Source: Rhizobiales bacterium Ga0077525 (GTDB taxonomy: Bacteria > Pseudomonadota > Alphaproteobacteria > Rhizobiales > Xanthobacteraceae). From it: a DNA stretch of 64,000 nucleotides. The stretch lies in the NCBI GenBank assembly GCA_001464835.1, contig LNDS01000027.1:1-64000 (forward strand), written 5' to 3'. This document shows, piece after piece, positions 63,975-64,000 of the stretch (its first letter is position 1; each line of letters starts with the position of its first letter). The translations under genes were made by a program, and so were the position numbers. The notes below the pieces were generated by a model that searched no databases, was not told where the DNA came from, and was given only the letters and a program-made list of their open reading frames with translations.

Positions 63975-64000
63975 TCGTTACCACCCTCTAATATCGATAA

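Overview
The window is ordinary chromosome from a GC-rich alphaproteobacterium, most likely a Hyphomicrobiales (Rhizobiales) member near the Bradyrhizobiaceae/Xanthobacteraceae. The grounds are a PodJ-type polarity protein, a class I lysyl-tRNA synthetase, the alphaproteobacterial cox order (coxB-ctaD-ctaB-coxF-ctaG-ctaE-DUF983-surf1-thrC-M16 peptidase), several orphan periplasmic solute-binding proteins, and many palindromic intergenic elements. About 60 protein genes are supported. I saw no rRNA, tRNA, CRISPR array, prophage block or classical insertion sequence.

Layout. 0-9 kb: the tail of an acyl-CoA dehydrogenase, a host-attachment-family protein, a family 3 solute-binding protein, a flavoprotein, class I LysRS, a Tat-exported beta-carbonic-anhydrase-like protein, an S24 repressor, pyrD and a MATE transporter. 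9-16 kb: the ligase-associated DNA-repair cluster (ATP-dependent ligase and MBL exonuclease on minus; TPR-methyltransferase, DEXH helicase and PdeM phosphoesterase on plus). 16.1-16.6 kb: a GIY-YIG gene framed by inverted hairpin repeats. 16.5-22 kb: a TIGR02186/TauE membrane pair and a PodJ-like protein. 22-33.5 kb: acyl-CoA dehydrogenases, thiolase, cupin and FadB-type protein, with an MFS transporter, an LLM flavoprotein and an orphan branched-chain-type binding protein among them. 34-37 kb: a RecD-like helicase, then arsR-arsC-aquaglyceroporin. 37-41 kb: gshA, ybaK, a DMT exporter and an LsrB/VtlR-like LysR regulator. 41-46 kb: a DUF1127 gene with a highly structured 3' region, a PAN-domain protein, a phospholipase-D-like protein and TldD. 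46-53 kb: small membrane and PilZ proteins, a methyltransferase-fold protein, old yellow enzyme, and a minus-strand chain ialB / asparaginase-like / cupin / hydratase / TrxR-like / xthA. 53-64 kb: the cytochrome aa3 oxidase locus, thrC, M16 peptidase, GNAT and a lipoprotein.

The signals most worth following are: (1) a GIY-YIG cassette whose inverted terminal arms differ only by compensatory base-pair changes, with gene-free relatives elsewhere in the window; (2) three consecutive hairpins with C/U-rich loops after the DUF1127 gene, ending in an intrinsic terminator, beside a VtlR/LsrB-like LysR gene, suggesting a 3'-derived small RNA; (3) the four-enzyme ligase-associated repair set with a TPR-methyltransferase coupled to the helicase; (4) A-tract repeats at exact 11-bp period upstream of coxB; (5) short dyads beside the arsR and S24 regulator genes. 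Everything is read by eye from the sequence; family names rest on recognised motifs, and no database search was run.
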